Below, one piece after another: positions 1 to 10,514 of a stretch of 64,000 nt of DNA. The DNA lies in assembly GCF_002305855.1 (NCBI RefSeq), contig NZ_CP022163.1, positions 2,046,292-2,110,291 on the forward strand, read 5' to 3'. The notes under the pieces were generated by a model. It did not search any database. It was not told the DNA's origin and saw only the letters and a program-made list of their open reading frames with translations. The stretch is from Melittangium boletus DSM 14713 (GTDB lineage: Bacteria; Myxococcota; Myxococcia; Myxococcales; Myxococcaceae). The translations under genes were made by a program, and so were the position numbers. Positions within the stretch are counted from its first letter, which is position 1. Each line of letters starts with the position of its first letter.

Positions 1-3000
1 CCACCTTCGGACCCAGCACGGTGTCGAAGCTCCGCGGATCCAGTTGCAGCAGCGAGCCATCCGCCAGCACACCAGCGCAGTGGAAGATGCCCCCCAGGGG
101 TGCGTCTCCCCGCCGGATGTGCTCGAGCATGCCCGAGACCGAGTCTGGACGGCTCACGTCGACGCGGAAGGCCTCGACTCGCGCGCCCGCCGCCCGCAGC
201 GTCTCCAGCGTCTGACGGTTCTCCGCCGTCTCTCCCGAGCGTCCACACACCGCGAGGTGTCGCGCGCCCCGAGCCACCAGCCAGGAGGCGAGACGAAGCC
301 CGATGCCCCCCAGTCCGCCGGTGATCAGATACGTGCGATCCTGCCTGGGGCGGAAGGAGCCCGAGGCCTCCTTCGTCTGGCGCCCCTGGATGAGCGAGGG
401 AGCCAGCCGCTTGCCTCCGCGCAGGGCGATCTCGTCCTCATCCCCGGTGGCGCCCTGCTCGCGGCCAAGTTCGGCGACGAGTTGACGCAGGGATTCCGGG
501 CCGGCCGAGGGATCGGCATCGATCCGCTTGCAGCGCAACTCCGGATGCTCGTACACGATGACGCGTCCGAGACCCCAGAGCGGCGCGCCCGCGAGCGACA
601 CCGTCCCCGTCTCCCCGTTGATGAGCTGAGCACCCCGGGTCACGAGGTAGAGGCGGGGAAGCGTGGAGGCCGCCTGGCGGGCCAGGGCGCGCACGATCGA
701 CGTCACGGCGACGGCATCGTCGCGAACCATTCCATGCAGTCCGTCCGAGGTGTCGGGATGCCCGGTGCGCGCCACGAAGACGACGCCCCGCGGCTCACGC
801 CCCGCCGAGGACAACTCACCCAACTGGCGGGTGAAGGACTCCGGGCCGGACAGGTCGACCTCGATCGCCGAGCCCCCCGCCGAGGCCAATGCCTCCTGGA
901 GTTCCCCCGTCGCCTTCGCATCGGCGCCCGCGACGAGCCACGTTCCGTCGAGCCGGACCGGCTCGGCGGCATTCTCCTCGCGAGCGGACCACGAGAGCGA
1001 GCAGAACAGCGCGTCCAGGGCCGCCGTGTCCTCCTTGCCACCCTCCGCCACGACGGGCAGCGCCACGGTGGGAGTCACCTTCGCCGCGCCCTGCTCGCCA
1101 TCCCACCAGTACCGTTCGTGTTGCCACGGGTAGGTGGGAAGGGCCGTCTTCTTCGCCTGGGGATAGAGGATGTCGAACCGGAGCGAGAACCCCGCGCAGT
1201 AGAGCCGCGCGGCGGTGCCCAGGAGTCCGAGCCCGGCATCATCCCCCTTGGAATCGGCACGCAGGACGAGCACCTCGGATTCCAGCTCGGCCGCGAACAC
1301 CAGGATGGTGGACGCCTTGCGTGCCAACAGGTGACTGGCCGCCAGCCCTGGGCGGGTCCCCGACGCACGCAGCTTCTCCCAATGTTGGGCTCCCGGCGTG
1401 GCACCCGGCTCGACCCACGCCGCATCGGCGCTGGAGAAGAACGCGCATCTCGCGGGCTGGGCATGAGCCGGCCGCGCCTCGGGGCGCTGGAGGACGAGTT
1501 GGATCGCCTCCTCCACCGTCAGAACTCCCGCGATGACCCCCGCGGAGACCTCTCCCGTCCCCTGGCCCGCGACGGCGGCGGGCTCGATGCCGTACGACCG
1601 CCACTGCTCCGCCAGGGCGATCTGGAAGAGGCACAGGAGCACGGCCTCACGCGGCCCTGCTTCACTCCCCGTTCCCTTCTCGAGCGCCGACCCTCCCGCC
1701 ACCTGGCGGAACGTCCCCTCCAGACGCTGGAACTGGGCGCGGAAGGACGCATCCCGCTCCAGCAGGCCGCGCACGCGCTCGCCCACACCGGATGCGTCAT
1801 CGCCGAAGACGAAGATCGCGTCCCGCTCTCCCGCTGTCCTGGCCTGTCCCCGGATGAGCCCTTGACCCTCACGGCCGTTGACGGCATCGCGAAGCAACGC
1901 GAGCAGCTCGTCCCGCGTCCGAGCAACGAGCGCCAGACGGTGTTCCTGAGGCGAGCGTCCCGCGCCCGCGGTGAAGCAGACTTCCCGAAGATTCGCCGTG
2001 GGGCGGTCCGAGAGCTCATTCAGATACGCCGCGGCCAACTCACGCAGGGCGGGCTCGCCGCGCGCCGACAATGGCAACAGATACGGTCCGGCATCCGGTT
2101 GAGGCGCCGCCTTGTCCTGGTGGGACTCGACGAGCGCATGGGCATTCACGCCGCTCATCCCGAAGGAACTCACGGCGACACGGTGCGGCCGGGCCTTGTC
2201 CGCGAGCGGCGTGCGCTTCTGGGGAACGGCGATTCCCGAGCCCTCCCAGGCGAACTCCGGATTCGGGTTCTCGAAGTGAAGGGAGGGCGGTGCCTCGGCG
2301 GACTGGAGCACCAGCACGGCCTTGATGAGCCCCGCGACACCCGCCGCGGCCTCCGTGTGGCCGATGTTCGGCTTGACGGAGCCCATCCACAACGGCTGCT
2401 CCTTGGGCCGCGAGGCGCCATAGACGCGCGACACGCCCTCCAACTCGATGGGGTCTCCCAACCGGGTGCCCGTGCCATGGGCCTCCAGGTAGTCCACCTG
2501 CCCCGGCTCGATACCAGCACGCTGCAGGGCGAGCCGGTACAACGACTCCTGGGCCCGGACGTTCGGTACCGTGAGGCCGCCACTGGCGCCGTCGTGGTTC
2601 ATCGCCGTGGCGCGGATGACGGCGTGGATCCGGTCTCCATCGCGCACGGCATCCCGGTACCGCTTCAGGATGACCACGCCACAACCCTCGCCCTGCACCA
2701 TGCCATCCGCGGCGCCATCGAACGCGCGGCAACGGCTGGACGGGGAGAGCGCTCCCGCCTTGGACAGGAACACGCTCAGGTGGGGCGAGAGGATGAGCTT
2801 CACGCCTCCCGCGATGGCCAACGTCGACTCCTGCGTCCGCAGGCTCTGACACGCCAGGTGCACCGCGGCCAGCGAGGAGGAGCAGGCCGTGTCCACGGCC
2901 ATGCTGGGCCCCTCGAGCCCGAGCAGATACGAGAGCCGCCCGGCGACATAGCTCGCGTCAACGCCGGTGGAGTAGTGGGGGCCGACCTTCTCCAGCCCTC

Positions 3001-3505
3001 CGTTGGCGAGGAACGCGTAGTCCTTGGCGTGCACTCCGGCGAAGACGCCGGTGCGCGAGCCCAACAACCGGTGCGGTGGAATGCCCGCGTCCTCCAGGGC
3101 CTCCCAGCTGACCTCCAGGAAGAAGCGCTGCTGAGGATCCATCCCCTCGGCTTCCCGCCGGGAGATCCGGAAGAACTCGGCGTCGAACCGCTCCACGCCG
3201 TCGACGAAGGCCGCGCGGCGCATGGACATCTTCCCGGGCCGGGACGGGTCGGGATCGTAGAGCCCCTGGAGCGCCTGCCGGTCGGCGGGAATATCCCTCA
3301 CGCCATCGCCAGCACCCCACAGCAGGTCCCGGAACCGGGAGGGGCTCGTCGCGCCTCCGGGAAACCGGCAGCCCATGCCGATGATGGCGATGGTGTCTTC
3401 CTCCGGCCGAGCGCCAGCGGCGAGCTTCCGCTGCAGCTTCTCGATCGTGAGCAGGGCCTGCTGAAGGGGGGTCAGCTCCGGCGCGGAACCTTCGTTTCGA
3501 CTCAT
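1..3505 (-). CDS. Type I polyketide synthase, KS-(inactive AT)-KR..., 3' part beyond the window
   Basis: Modular PKS subunit; about 1168 residues are visible and the frame stays open to base 1. In order: a short coiled N-terminal docking helix (about residues 10-30), an intact KS (active Cys208 in DTACSSS, the His of EAHGTGT and the His of KPNIGH all present), a shortened AT remnant (about 580-760), the usual post-AT linker with YPWQHERYWW, then a KR region with its Rossmann motif TGGLGGIG. The AT looks dead: the canonical GHSxG is GQGTG at residues 647-651, so the nucleophilic Ser is Gly, and the middle of the domain is missing. The KR reads LAD at the LDD position, keeping the Asp typical of B-type ketoreduction. 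ATG overlaps the upstream PKS stop (TGATG), so the two are translationally coupled. Extender loading presumably needs an AT supplied in trans (inference). Confidence 0.93.
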   Translation of the reverse strand, partial: MSRNEGSAPELTPLQQALLTIEKLQRKLAAGARPEEDTIAIIGMGCRFPGGATSPSRFRDLLWGAGDGVRDIPADRQALQGLYDPDPSRPGKMSMRRAAFVDGVERFDAEFFRISRREAEGMDPQQRFFLEVSWEALEDAGIPPHRLLGSRTGVFAGVHAKDYAFLANGGLEKVGPHYSTGVDASYVAGRLSYLLGLEGPSMAVDTACSSSLAAVHLACQSLRTQESTLAIAGGVKLILSPHLSVFLSKAGALSPSSRCRAFDGAADGMVQGEGCGVVILKRYRDAVRDGDRIHAVIRATAMNHDGASGGLTVPNVRAQESLYRLALQRAGIEPGQVDYLEAHGTGTRLGDPIELEGVSRVYGASRPKEQPLWMGSVKPNIGHTEAAAGVAGLIKAVLVLQSAEAPPSLHFENPNPEFAWEGSGIAVPQKRTPLADKARPHRVAVSSFGMSGVNAHALVESHQDKAAPQPDAGPYLLPLSARGEPALRELAAAYLNELSDRPTANLREVCFTAGAGRSPQEHRLALVARTRDELLALLRDAVNGREGQGLIRGQARTAGERDAIFVFGDDASGVGERVRGLLERDASFRAQFQRLEGTFRQVAGGSALEKGTGSEAGPREAVLLCLFQIALAEQWRSYGIEPAAVAGQGTGEVSAGVIAGVLTVEEAIQLVLQRPEARPAHAQPARCAFFSSADAAWVEPGATPGAQHWEKLRASGTRPGLAASHLLARKASTILVFAAELESEVLVLRADSKGDDAGLGLLGTAARLYCAGFSLRFDILYPQAKKTALPTYPWQHERYWWDGEQGAAKVTPTVALPVVAEGGKEDTAALDALFCSLSWSAREENAAEPVRLDGTWLVAGADAKATGELQEALASAGGSAIEVDLSGPESFTRQLGELSSAGREPRGVVFVARTGHPDTSDGLHGMVRDDAVAVTSIVRALARQAASTLPRLYLVTRGAQLINGETGTVSLAGAPLWGLGRVIVYEHPELRCKRIDADPSAGPESLRQLVAELGREQGATGDEDEIALRGGKRLAPSLIQGRQTKEASGSFRPRQDRTYLITGGLGGIGLRLASWLVARGARHLAVCGRSGETAENRQTLETLRAAGARVEAFRVDVSRPDSVSGMLEHIRRGDAPLGGIFHCAGVLADGSLLQLDPRSFDTVLGPKV

Positions 3506-5766
3506 CACTCGACCTCGATATTGAGTTCCGCCAGCTTCCGGGCGAGGAGCTCGCGGGCTTGGTCCTCGGACAACCCGGCGATGTGCTCGACCAGCGCCTG
3601 TTCATCCCGCGCGGTCTCTCGCGCCAACTGTTCTTCTTCCCGCCTGACCTCTGTCCGCGACTCCAACCGGGTCAGGATCAACTTCGCCAACGGCTCGGGC
3701 CGCGGGTGCTCGAAAAAGCTCAGCGTCGGCAGCGTGACGCCGAGGGTTCGTGAGATGCGCTCCTTCAACAGGGTGATGCCCACGGAGTTCATCCCCAACT
3801 CGAAGAAGGTCCTGTCCTGGAGCTCGAACCCGGCGGACTCCAGGCCCAGCACTTCCGCGACCTGTCCGCGCAACAACTCCACCACCCGGGACTCACGCTG
3901 GCTCACGGGCACATCCTGGAGCGACTGGAAGCCATCCACCTGAGGAGGAGGCGCGGTGGGAGCGCTCGCGGGCGCGGCCGAAGGAGAACGGGAGACCACT
4001 TCGGGTGACAGCCATTCCGGCCACAGGCGTTGCCGCTGGAAGGGATAGAGGGGCAGGTCCACGCAACGCCCGTTGGCCACGGGGAAGGAGTCCCGGGACA
4101 GCACCCCACCGTCGGCATAGACCCGCGCGGCCTCGATGAGCTCGGGAGGCGAGCCCTCCTCCATCAAGAGAGACTGCCCGGAGGACTCCACGAGCGCGCC
4201 CAGGAGTCGCACCAGCCCATCCCGTCCCTTGGCGATCACCGCCGCGCGATGACGGTGATGCTCGCGTTTGAAAGCGGCCGTGAAGCAGAGGTCGTCCAGG
4301 GACTCCGGAGAAGCCGTACCGGAGAGGAAGTCCTTCAGTTGGAGTGCCCGCTGGCGAAGCGCCTCGGTCGTGAGCGCCGAGAGCACCAGGAGCTGGCTTT
4401 CCGTCCGGGAAGCGGACGCCTCCGGGGCAATCGCATCGGGTGCGGCCTCCAGGACCACGAAGGTATTGGTGCCCCCCAGCGAAGTCGTCACGACACCGGC
4501 CCGCCGAGGCTGTCCGGGGCCCCGCTCGGGCCAGGCCTCCAGGGTCGACTGGATCCGCAATCCGAGTTCCTTGAACGGGATGTTCGGATTGGGAACATCC
4601 ACGTGGATCGTCGGAGGAAGGGTGCGGTGATACAGGGACAGACACACCTTGATGAGCTGCGCGATGCCGCCCGCGGCTCCCAGATAGCCCAGGTTGTTGC
4701 TGACGGCGCCGAGCCGGCAATCGACGGGCCGCTGCTTGCCGAAGGCGGCTCCGATGGCGATGGCCTCGGCCTCATCCCCCTTCGAGAAGGCCGAGCCGTG
4801 AAGCTCGACATAGTCGAGGCTGGCGGCCTCCACCCCGCCCTGCTCACAGGCCTGGAGGATGACCTCTTCCTGCGCCGAGGCGCTGGTGGCCATGATCCAT
4901 TCATTCCGGCCGTTGTGATTGACGGCACTGCCACGAATGACCGCGTAGACGCGATCACTCGCATCCACCTGGGACAAGGGCTTGAGCACGACCACCCCAG
5001 CGCCCTCGCCGCGGATGTAGCCGTCCGCGTCCGCGGCCAACGTGCGGCACTGCCCCTTCACGGAAAACACCCCCGCCTGCGACAGCATGATGCTGCTGTC
5101 GGGCGAGAGCATGAGATCCACGCCGCCCGCGAGTGCCAGCTCCACCTCGCCCAGGGCGAGGCTCCGGCAGGCGTCGTGCAGGGCGACCGTCGAGGAAACA
5201 CAACCCACGCTCGAGCAGGAGCTGGGGCCCCGGAGATCGAACGCATAGGAAATGCGGTTCGCCGCGAAGGACGCCGTCGTGCCGAGCAGGGCGTATCCGT
5301 CGAGGGTGTTCCAGTCCCGGGAGAGCATCTTCTGGAAGTCGTTGAAATTGACGCCCATGAAGACACCCGTCCGGCTGCCACGCAGGGAGTCGAAGGGAAT
5401 GCCCGCGTCCTCCAGGGCGTGCCAGGCGCACTCGAGCAACACGCGATGCTGGGGATCCATCTGCCGCAGCTCCCGCTTCGGCAAGCGGAACGCATGGGGA
5501 TCCGCCGTCTCCACGCCCTGGATCAACCCCGCGCGGCGGTTGCGAATCTTCCCGGGGCGATCCGCGGCGGAATCGTGCAGCGACGCCATGTCCCAGCGGC
5601 TGGAAGGAATGTCTCCGGTCGCATCGGTTGCATTACACAACAATTTCCACAGCTCACGGGGGCCTTCCGCGCCGGGAAACCGCAACCCGAGACCGACAAC
5701 AGCGATTGGCTCGTATCTCGCGGATCCCGCCCGACGCGGACGATTCTGGCTCGGATGACTGTTCAA
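3505..5766 (-). CDS. Type I PKS subunit, non-elongating KS-(AT deleted)-ACP, 753 aa
   Basis: Single short PKS module. The KS (about residues 17-435) keeps its Cys (C189, in the unusual context VGCVSST) and the first His (LHGS instead of AHGT), but the His of NIGH is replaced by Tyr361 (NNLGYLG); loss of this residue is the hallmark of KS0 domains that transfer but do not condense. After the KS only the linker survives; an AT is absent and the post-AT signature YPFQRQRLWPE follows directly. An ACP sits near 620-700 with the phosphopantetheine Ser661 in GMNSVG, then a C-terminal docking segment ending in LSEDQARELLARKL. The start is a TTG at 5766; an in-frame TAG lies 18 bases upstream and no ATG or GTG exists before the KS. 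Likely role: accepting and passing on a starter acyl group (inference from KS0 and its neighbours). Confidence 0.92.
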   Translation of the reverse strand: MNSHPSQNRPRRAGSARYEPIAVVGLGLRFPGAEGPRELWKLLCNATDATGDIPSSRWDMASLHDSAADRPGKIRNRRAGLIQGVETADPHAFRLPKRELRQMDPQHRVLLECAWHALEDAGIPFDSLRGSRTGVFMGVNFNDFQKMLSRDWNTLDGYALLGTTASFAANRISYAFDLRGPSSCSSVGCVSSTVALHDACRSLALGEVELALAGGVDLMLSPDSSIMLSQAGVFSVKGQCRTLAADADGYIRGEGAGVVVLKPLSQVDASDRVYAVIRGSAVNHNGRNEWIMATSASAQEEVILQACEQGGVEAASLDYVELHGSAFSKGDEAEAIAIGAAFGKQRPVDCRLGAVSNNLGYLGAAGGIAQLIKVCLSLYHRTLPPTIHVDVPNPNIPFKELGLRIQSTLEAWPERGPGQPRRAGVVTTSLGGTNTFVVLEAAPDAIAPEASASRTESQLLVLSALTTEALRQRALQLKDFLSGTASPESLDDLCFTAAFKREHHRHRAAVIAKGRDGLVRLLGALVESSGQSLLMEEGSPPELIEAARVYADGGVLSRDSFPVANGRCVDLPLYPFQRQRLWPEWLSPEVVSRSPSAAPASAPTAPPPQVDGFQSLQDVPVSQRESRVVELLRGQVAEVLGLESAGFELQDRTFFELGMNSVGITLLKERISRTLGVTLPTLSFFEHPRPEPLAKLILTRLESRTEVRREEEQLARETARDEQALVEHIAGLSEDQARELLARKLAELNIEVE

Positions 5767-6153
5767 AACCCGGCCAACCTAGAGTCCGCGCTTCAAGCGA
5801 GTCAAGGAAACCCTTGTAAATGTAAACTTTTTCATTCCGCCATAAGACCTCAGTCCATTTCCGACCGGAATGGTGATTGGAGGCCATCTCATTCAGCTCG
5901 CACCAAACGTGCGTCAGTTTATTAGAACTCAAGAAGCCATCACTGTTCTGATGAGGACGAAAAGATCCGCCCTGCATCGGTTTCGTGACACCGAAGACTT
6001 GACGTGGGAGTTCTTGACGGTCCAAGCCGGCGAGAGAGAGAGTTCACGAATCACCCAGCGGCGCATCCCCGTGAAAGTCCGGCTCAGGCAATCGTCAGGC
6101 ATCCGGAGCGCGCGCCCATTCATCCCGGCAAGTCACCGGTGCCTCAGGAGCCC
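5767..6153. promoter_or_regulatory. Divergent intergenic region between PKS genes and the dehydrogenase/ligase pair
   Basis: 387 bases without a convincing gene, separating the minus-strand PKS operon from the plus-strand dehydrogenase-adenylation pair. The stretch near 5800-5960 is noticeably richer in A+T than its surroundings, as expected for a shared divergent promoter region. A Shine-Dalgarno-like CAGGAG lies at 6145-6149, a few bases before the ATG at 6154. I could not assign -35/-10 boxes with confidence. Confidence 0.45.
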
Positions 6154-7289
6154 ATGGACTTCAGTTGGACGAGCGAGCAGGAGGAGTTGTACGACCGGGC
6201 ACTGACTTTCGCCCGGACCAGGCTGGCCGAGGATCCGAAGCGCCAGGACGAGGGATTCCCTCGCGACCTGTGGCGGTTGTGTGGCGAGTTCGGCTTTCTG
6301 GGCCTTCCCATTCCCGAGCAGCACGGGGGCCTGGGGTTGGACACGCTGACGACGGCGCGGGTGATGGAAGCGCTGGGGCGGGGTTGCTCCGATACGGGCC
6401 TCGCCTTTTCCGTGGGAGCCCATCTCTTCGCCTGCGTGATGCCCATTCTGGAGGGCGGCGATGACGCGCAGAAGGCCCGCTACCTTCCCAAGCTGTGCTC
6501 GGGGGAGTGGGTGGGCGCCAACGCCATCTCCGAGCCCGAGGCCGGCTCCGACGTCTTCGCCCTCAAGACCCGCGCGGTGCGCGAGGGGGACGAGTACGTG
6601 CTCGATGGGGGCAAGAGCTATGTCACCAACGGACCCACCGCGGACGTGTTCCTCGTCTACGCCGTCACCAATCCCTCGCACGGCTTCATGGGCCTGAGCG
6701 CCTTCCTCGTCGAGAAGGACACGCCGGGCCTCCAGGTGGGGCGGCCCTTCGAGAAGATGGGGCTGTCCACGTCGCCCATCGCCCCCATCTATCTGGAGGC
6801 GTGCCGGGTGCCCGCCTCCGCGCGGCTCGGCCCCGAGGGCCAGGGCGCGCCCCTCTTCAAACGCTCCATGCAATGGGAGCGCGCCTGTCTCTTCGCCGCC
6901 TACGTGGGCGTGATGGAGCGGGTGCTCGAGCAGACGGTGGACTTCGCCCGCGGCCGCAAGCAGTTCAAGCGGGCCATCGGGAAGAATCAGGCCATCTCCC
7001 ACCGCCTGGCGGACATGAAGCAGCGGCTCGAGTCGGGACGGCTGCTGCTCTATCGGGCGTGCTGGTTGATGGATCGCGGTCAGGAAGCGGCGATGGAAGT
7101 GTCCCTCGCCAAGCTGGTGATCAGTGAAGCCGCCATCCAGTGCGGACTGGACGCCATCCAGATTCACGGCGGAATGGGCTACGTGGTCGAATCGGGCATC
7201 GAGCGGGTGCTGCGCGATGCCATTCCCAGTACCCTCTTTTCCGGCACCTCGGAAATCCAGCGGGACATCATCGCCAGCAACCTGGGCCT

Positions 7290-7293
<4 letters not shown>
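6154..7293 (+). CDS. Acyl-CoA dehydrogenase family protein, probable prolyl-PCP dehydrogenase (PltE/RedW-like)
   Basis: Flavoenzyme of 379 aa with full acyl-CoA dehydrogenase architecture: N-terminal helices, the AISEPEAGSD and SYVTNGPTADVF motifs of the FAD/substrate site, and a C-terminal helical domain with QIHGGMGYV and RDAIPS. The Glu of the common YEGT motif is Ser (FSGTSEIQ), whereas a Glu is present at about residue 242 (MQWERA), the position used as catalytic base in the isovaleryl-CoA dehydrogenase branch. It is coupled by an ATGA overlap to an adenylation enzyme. Such pairs oxidise carrier-bound proline to pyrrole-2-carboxyl in pyoluteorin, prodiginine and related pathways; that substrate is inferred from context, not shown. 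Start chosen at the ATG preceded by CAGGAG; the longer open frame upstream has no family similarity. Confidence 0.88.
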
Positions 7294-8834
<1,541 letters not shown>

Positions 8835-8851
8835 CCACACCCCGGCGCGTC

Positions 8852-9673
8852 TCAGAGGCTCGCGAGGGCCACGCGGTAGAGCGCGCGGTAGCCCATGCGC
8901 GGCGCGGGCTCGAAGCGATCCGCGGTGAAGATCTCCTCCAGCAGGCGCTTGCCGTCCTCGCGCTCGTGCAGCGAGAGAAACGCGCGCTCCAGCAGCCCCA
9001 CCACCTCGGCGGGCACACCCATTCCCACGGGCACGCCGTCGTTGGGGGCTTCTTCCGTGTACGCCAGCAGTTCGAACGCGCCACTCTGGCCCGGCAGCAC
9101 CACGTCCACCCCGTCCGCGTAGATGAGCCCCGTGGACTCCGGCGGGCAGAAGATGCTCGCCACGTCCGCCGTCCCGTCCCGCACCGCCTCCAGCGCCGCC
9201 TGGTAGGAGCCCGTGAAGTGCTGCGCGGAGAAGACCTTGCCCGGCTCCTGCCCCCGGGCCTTCAGGTACGCGGCCGGCAGCAGGTAGCCGCCCACCGAGT
9301 CCCGGTCCACCCACGCCATGCGCCGGCCCTGGAGCGTGTCCAGGGTCAGCCCCGAGCCCGCGCGCACCACCAGGGCCGAGCGGTAGGACGAGCGGCCCCG
9401 CCGCACCCCTCGCGCCAGCACCCGCACCCCCATGGCCTCCATCCGCGCGCACACGAAGGGCGGCGCCCAGACGGCATCCGCCCGGCCCGCGAGCAGATCC
9501 TTGGCCAGCGCCTCGTAGCTGGCCGCCACGCCCACCTCCACCTTGCGGCGCAGGGCGCGCTCCAGGAAGACGGTCAACGACTCGGCCCGCTCCCGCGCCG
9601 GCCCACTGCCCAGCGAGGGCGGCAGTCCGAAGCGGAAGGACACGCGAGCCGGATGTGGGGGAGGCGCGGGCAT
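8852..9673 (-). CDS. PhnD/SsuA-type substrate-binding-like protein without signal peptide
   Basis: 273-aa protein with the two-lobed periplasmic-binding-protein fold of the phosphate/phosphonate (PhnD) family: an N-terminal FRFGLPPS strand, GRADAVWAPPFV, the hinge region SVGGYLLPA and the ADVASIFCPPE segment. There is no recognisable signal peptide or lipobox, so it is probably cytoplasmic, unlike transporter-linked members; no permease or ATPase gene is adjacent. The start is taken at the ATG at 9673, where similarity begins. It is the last gene of a minus-strand run, ttcA-TerB-like-this gene, with a 13-base gap to the TerB gene. Ligand unknown. Confidence 0.75.
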   Translation of the reverse strand: MPAPPPHPARVSFRFGLPPSLGSGPARERAESLTVFLERALRRKVEVGVAASYEALAKDLLAGRADAVWAPPFVCARMEAMGVRVLARGVRRGRSSYRSALVVRAGSGLTLDTLQGRRMAWVDRDSVGGYLLPAAYLKARGQEPGKVFSAQHFTGSYQAALEAVRDGTADVASIFCPPESTGLIYADGVDVVLPGQSGAFELLAYTEEAPNDGVPVGMGVPAEVVGLLERAFLSLHEREDGKRLLEEIFTADRFEPAPRMGYRALYRVALASL

Positions 9674-9686
9674 GAAGGCGGCTCGC

Positions 9687-10514
9687 TCAGGCCTGGCGGT
9701 CCATGCGCTCCACTTCGTCGTCCGCGAGCCCGAAGGTCGCCTGGAGGATGTGGAGGAGGCGCTGCTCGCCCGCGCTGGGCTCCTGGCCGCCCGCATGGGC
9801 GATCTTCGTCGCCAGGCGGTAGGCCTTGACGCGCTGGGCGTGCGTGGTGAGCCCGTGCGCCAGCACCTGCAAGCGCTGCGGCAGGCCCTCGGCCATGAGC
9901 GCCGAGACCGCCTCGCTCACGAACTCCTGCGCCCGCTCGGGGCTCACGTTGTGGAAGAGCGGATCCGACGCGAAGCTCTCCACGAGCTCGCGCGCCTCGG
10001 CCTCCTTCAACTTCCCGTCCGCCGCGCTCACCAGCACCATCACCTCGGCGTACAGGCGCTCGAGCGGCTCGCCCAGCGCCTCGGCGAGACTGCCTCCGCC
10101 CTCGATGACGTCGATGATGCGCGCCACCTCGTCCTCGGAGATGCCGAGCGCGGCCTGGAACATCTTGAGCAGGCCCAGCTCCGTGCGCGTGGCCCGGTGG
10201 TCCGAGAACGCGATGGCCGCCGCGAGCCCGAAGCCCAGCATCCGCGTCTTGTGGTCCGGCAGCCGCGCCCGGAACGAGGCGAGGATCTCCTCCATGTCAT
10301 GCGCCTTGGACAGGCGCTGGGCGCTCGCCACCACCAGGGCGTTGAGCTCCTCGGGCTTCGTGCCCTCGAACTCGGGGCGTTCAATCACCCGCCGCAGCAG
10401 GGTCTGCAGCTCCACCTGGCTCACCTGGCCGTCGGCCATGGCCGCCAGCAACATCACCTCCACCAGCGCCGCGTTGCGCTCCTTGCGCGCCTTTACTGCC
10501 TGTTCTCGAGGCAT
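9687..10514 (-). CDS. TerB-family (tellurite-resistance-like) helical protein, two repeats
   Basis: 275-aa all-helical protein. Two TerB-like units can be seen: the first (about 15-150) with LVEVMLLAAMADGQVSQVE, the second (about 160-270) with YAEVMVLVSAADGKLKEAE; both carry the ADG(Q/K) acidic turn typical of the family, where metal or partner binding has been proposed. Function of stand-alone TerB proteins is poorly known. The ATG at 10514 lies inside the 3' end of ttcA (22-base overlap), implying translational coupling. The longer open frame upstream is the ttcA antisense frame and lacks family similarity. Confidence 0.8.
   Translation of the reverse strand: MPREQAVKARKERNAALVEVMLLAAMADGQVSQVELQTLLRRVIERPEFEGTKPEELNALVVASAQRLSKAHDMEEILASFRARLPDHKTRMLGFGLAAAIAFSDHRATRTELGLLKMFQAALGISEDEVARIIDVIEGGGSLAEALGEPLERLYAEVMVLVSAADGKLKEAEARELVESFASDPLFHNVSPERAQEFVSEAVSALMAEGLPQRLQVLAHGLTTHAQRVKAYRLATKIAHAGGQEPSAGEQRLLHILQATFGLADDEVERMDRQA

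Noticed and set aside
44..3943. A 1299-codon plus-strand open frame across the PKS genes
   Set aside because: Antisense shadow caused by GC3 bias; the minus strand encodes clear PKS domains over the same bases and the plus-strand text shows no domain.
5870..6205. Open frames in the PKS/dehydrogenase intergenic region as a missing carrier protein
   Set aside because: None shows the GxDS phosphopantetheine motif or normal codon use.
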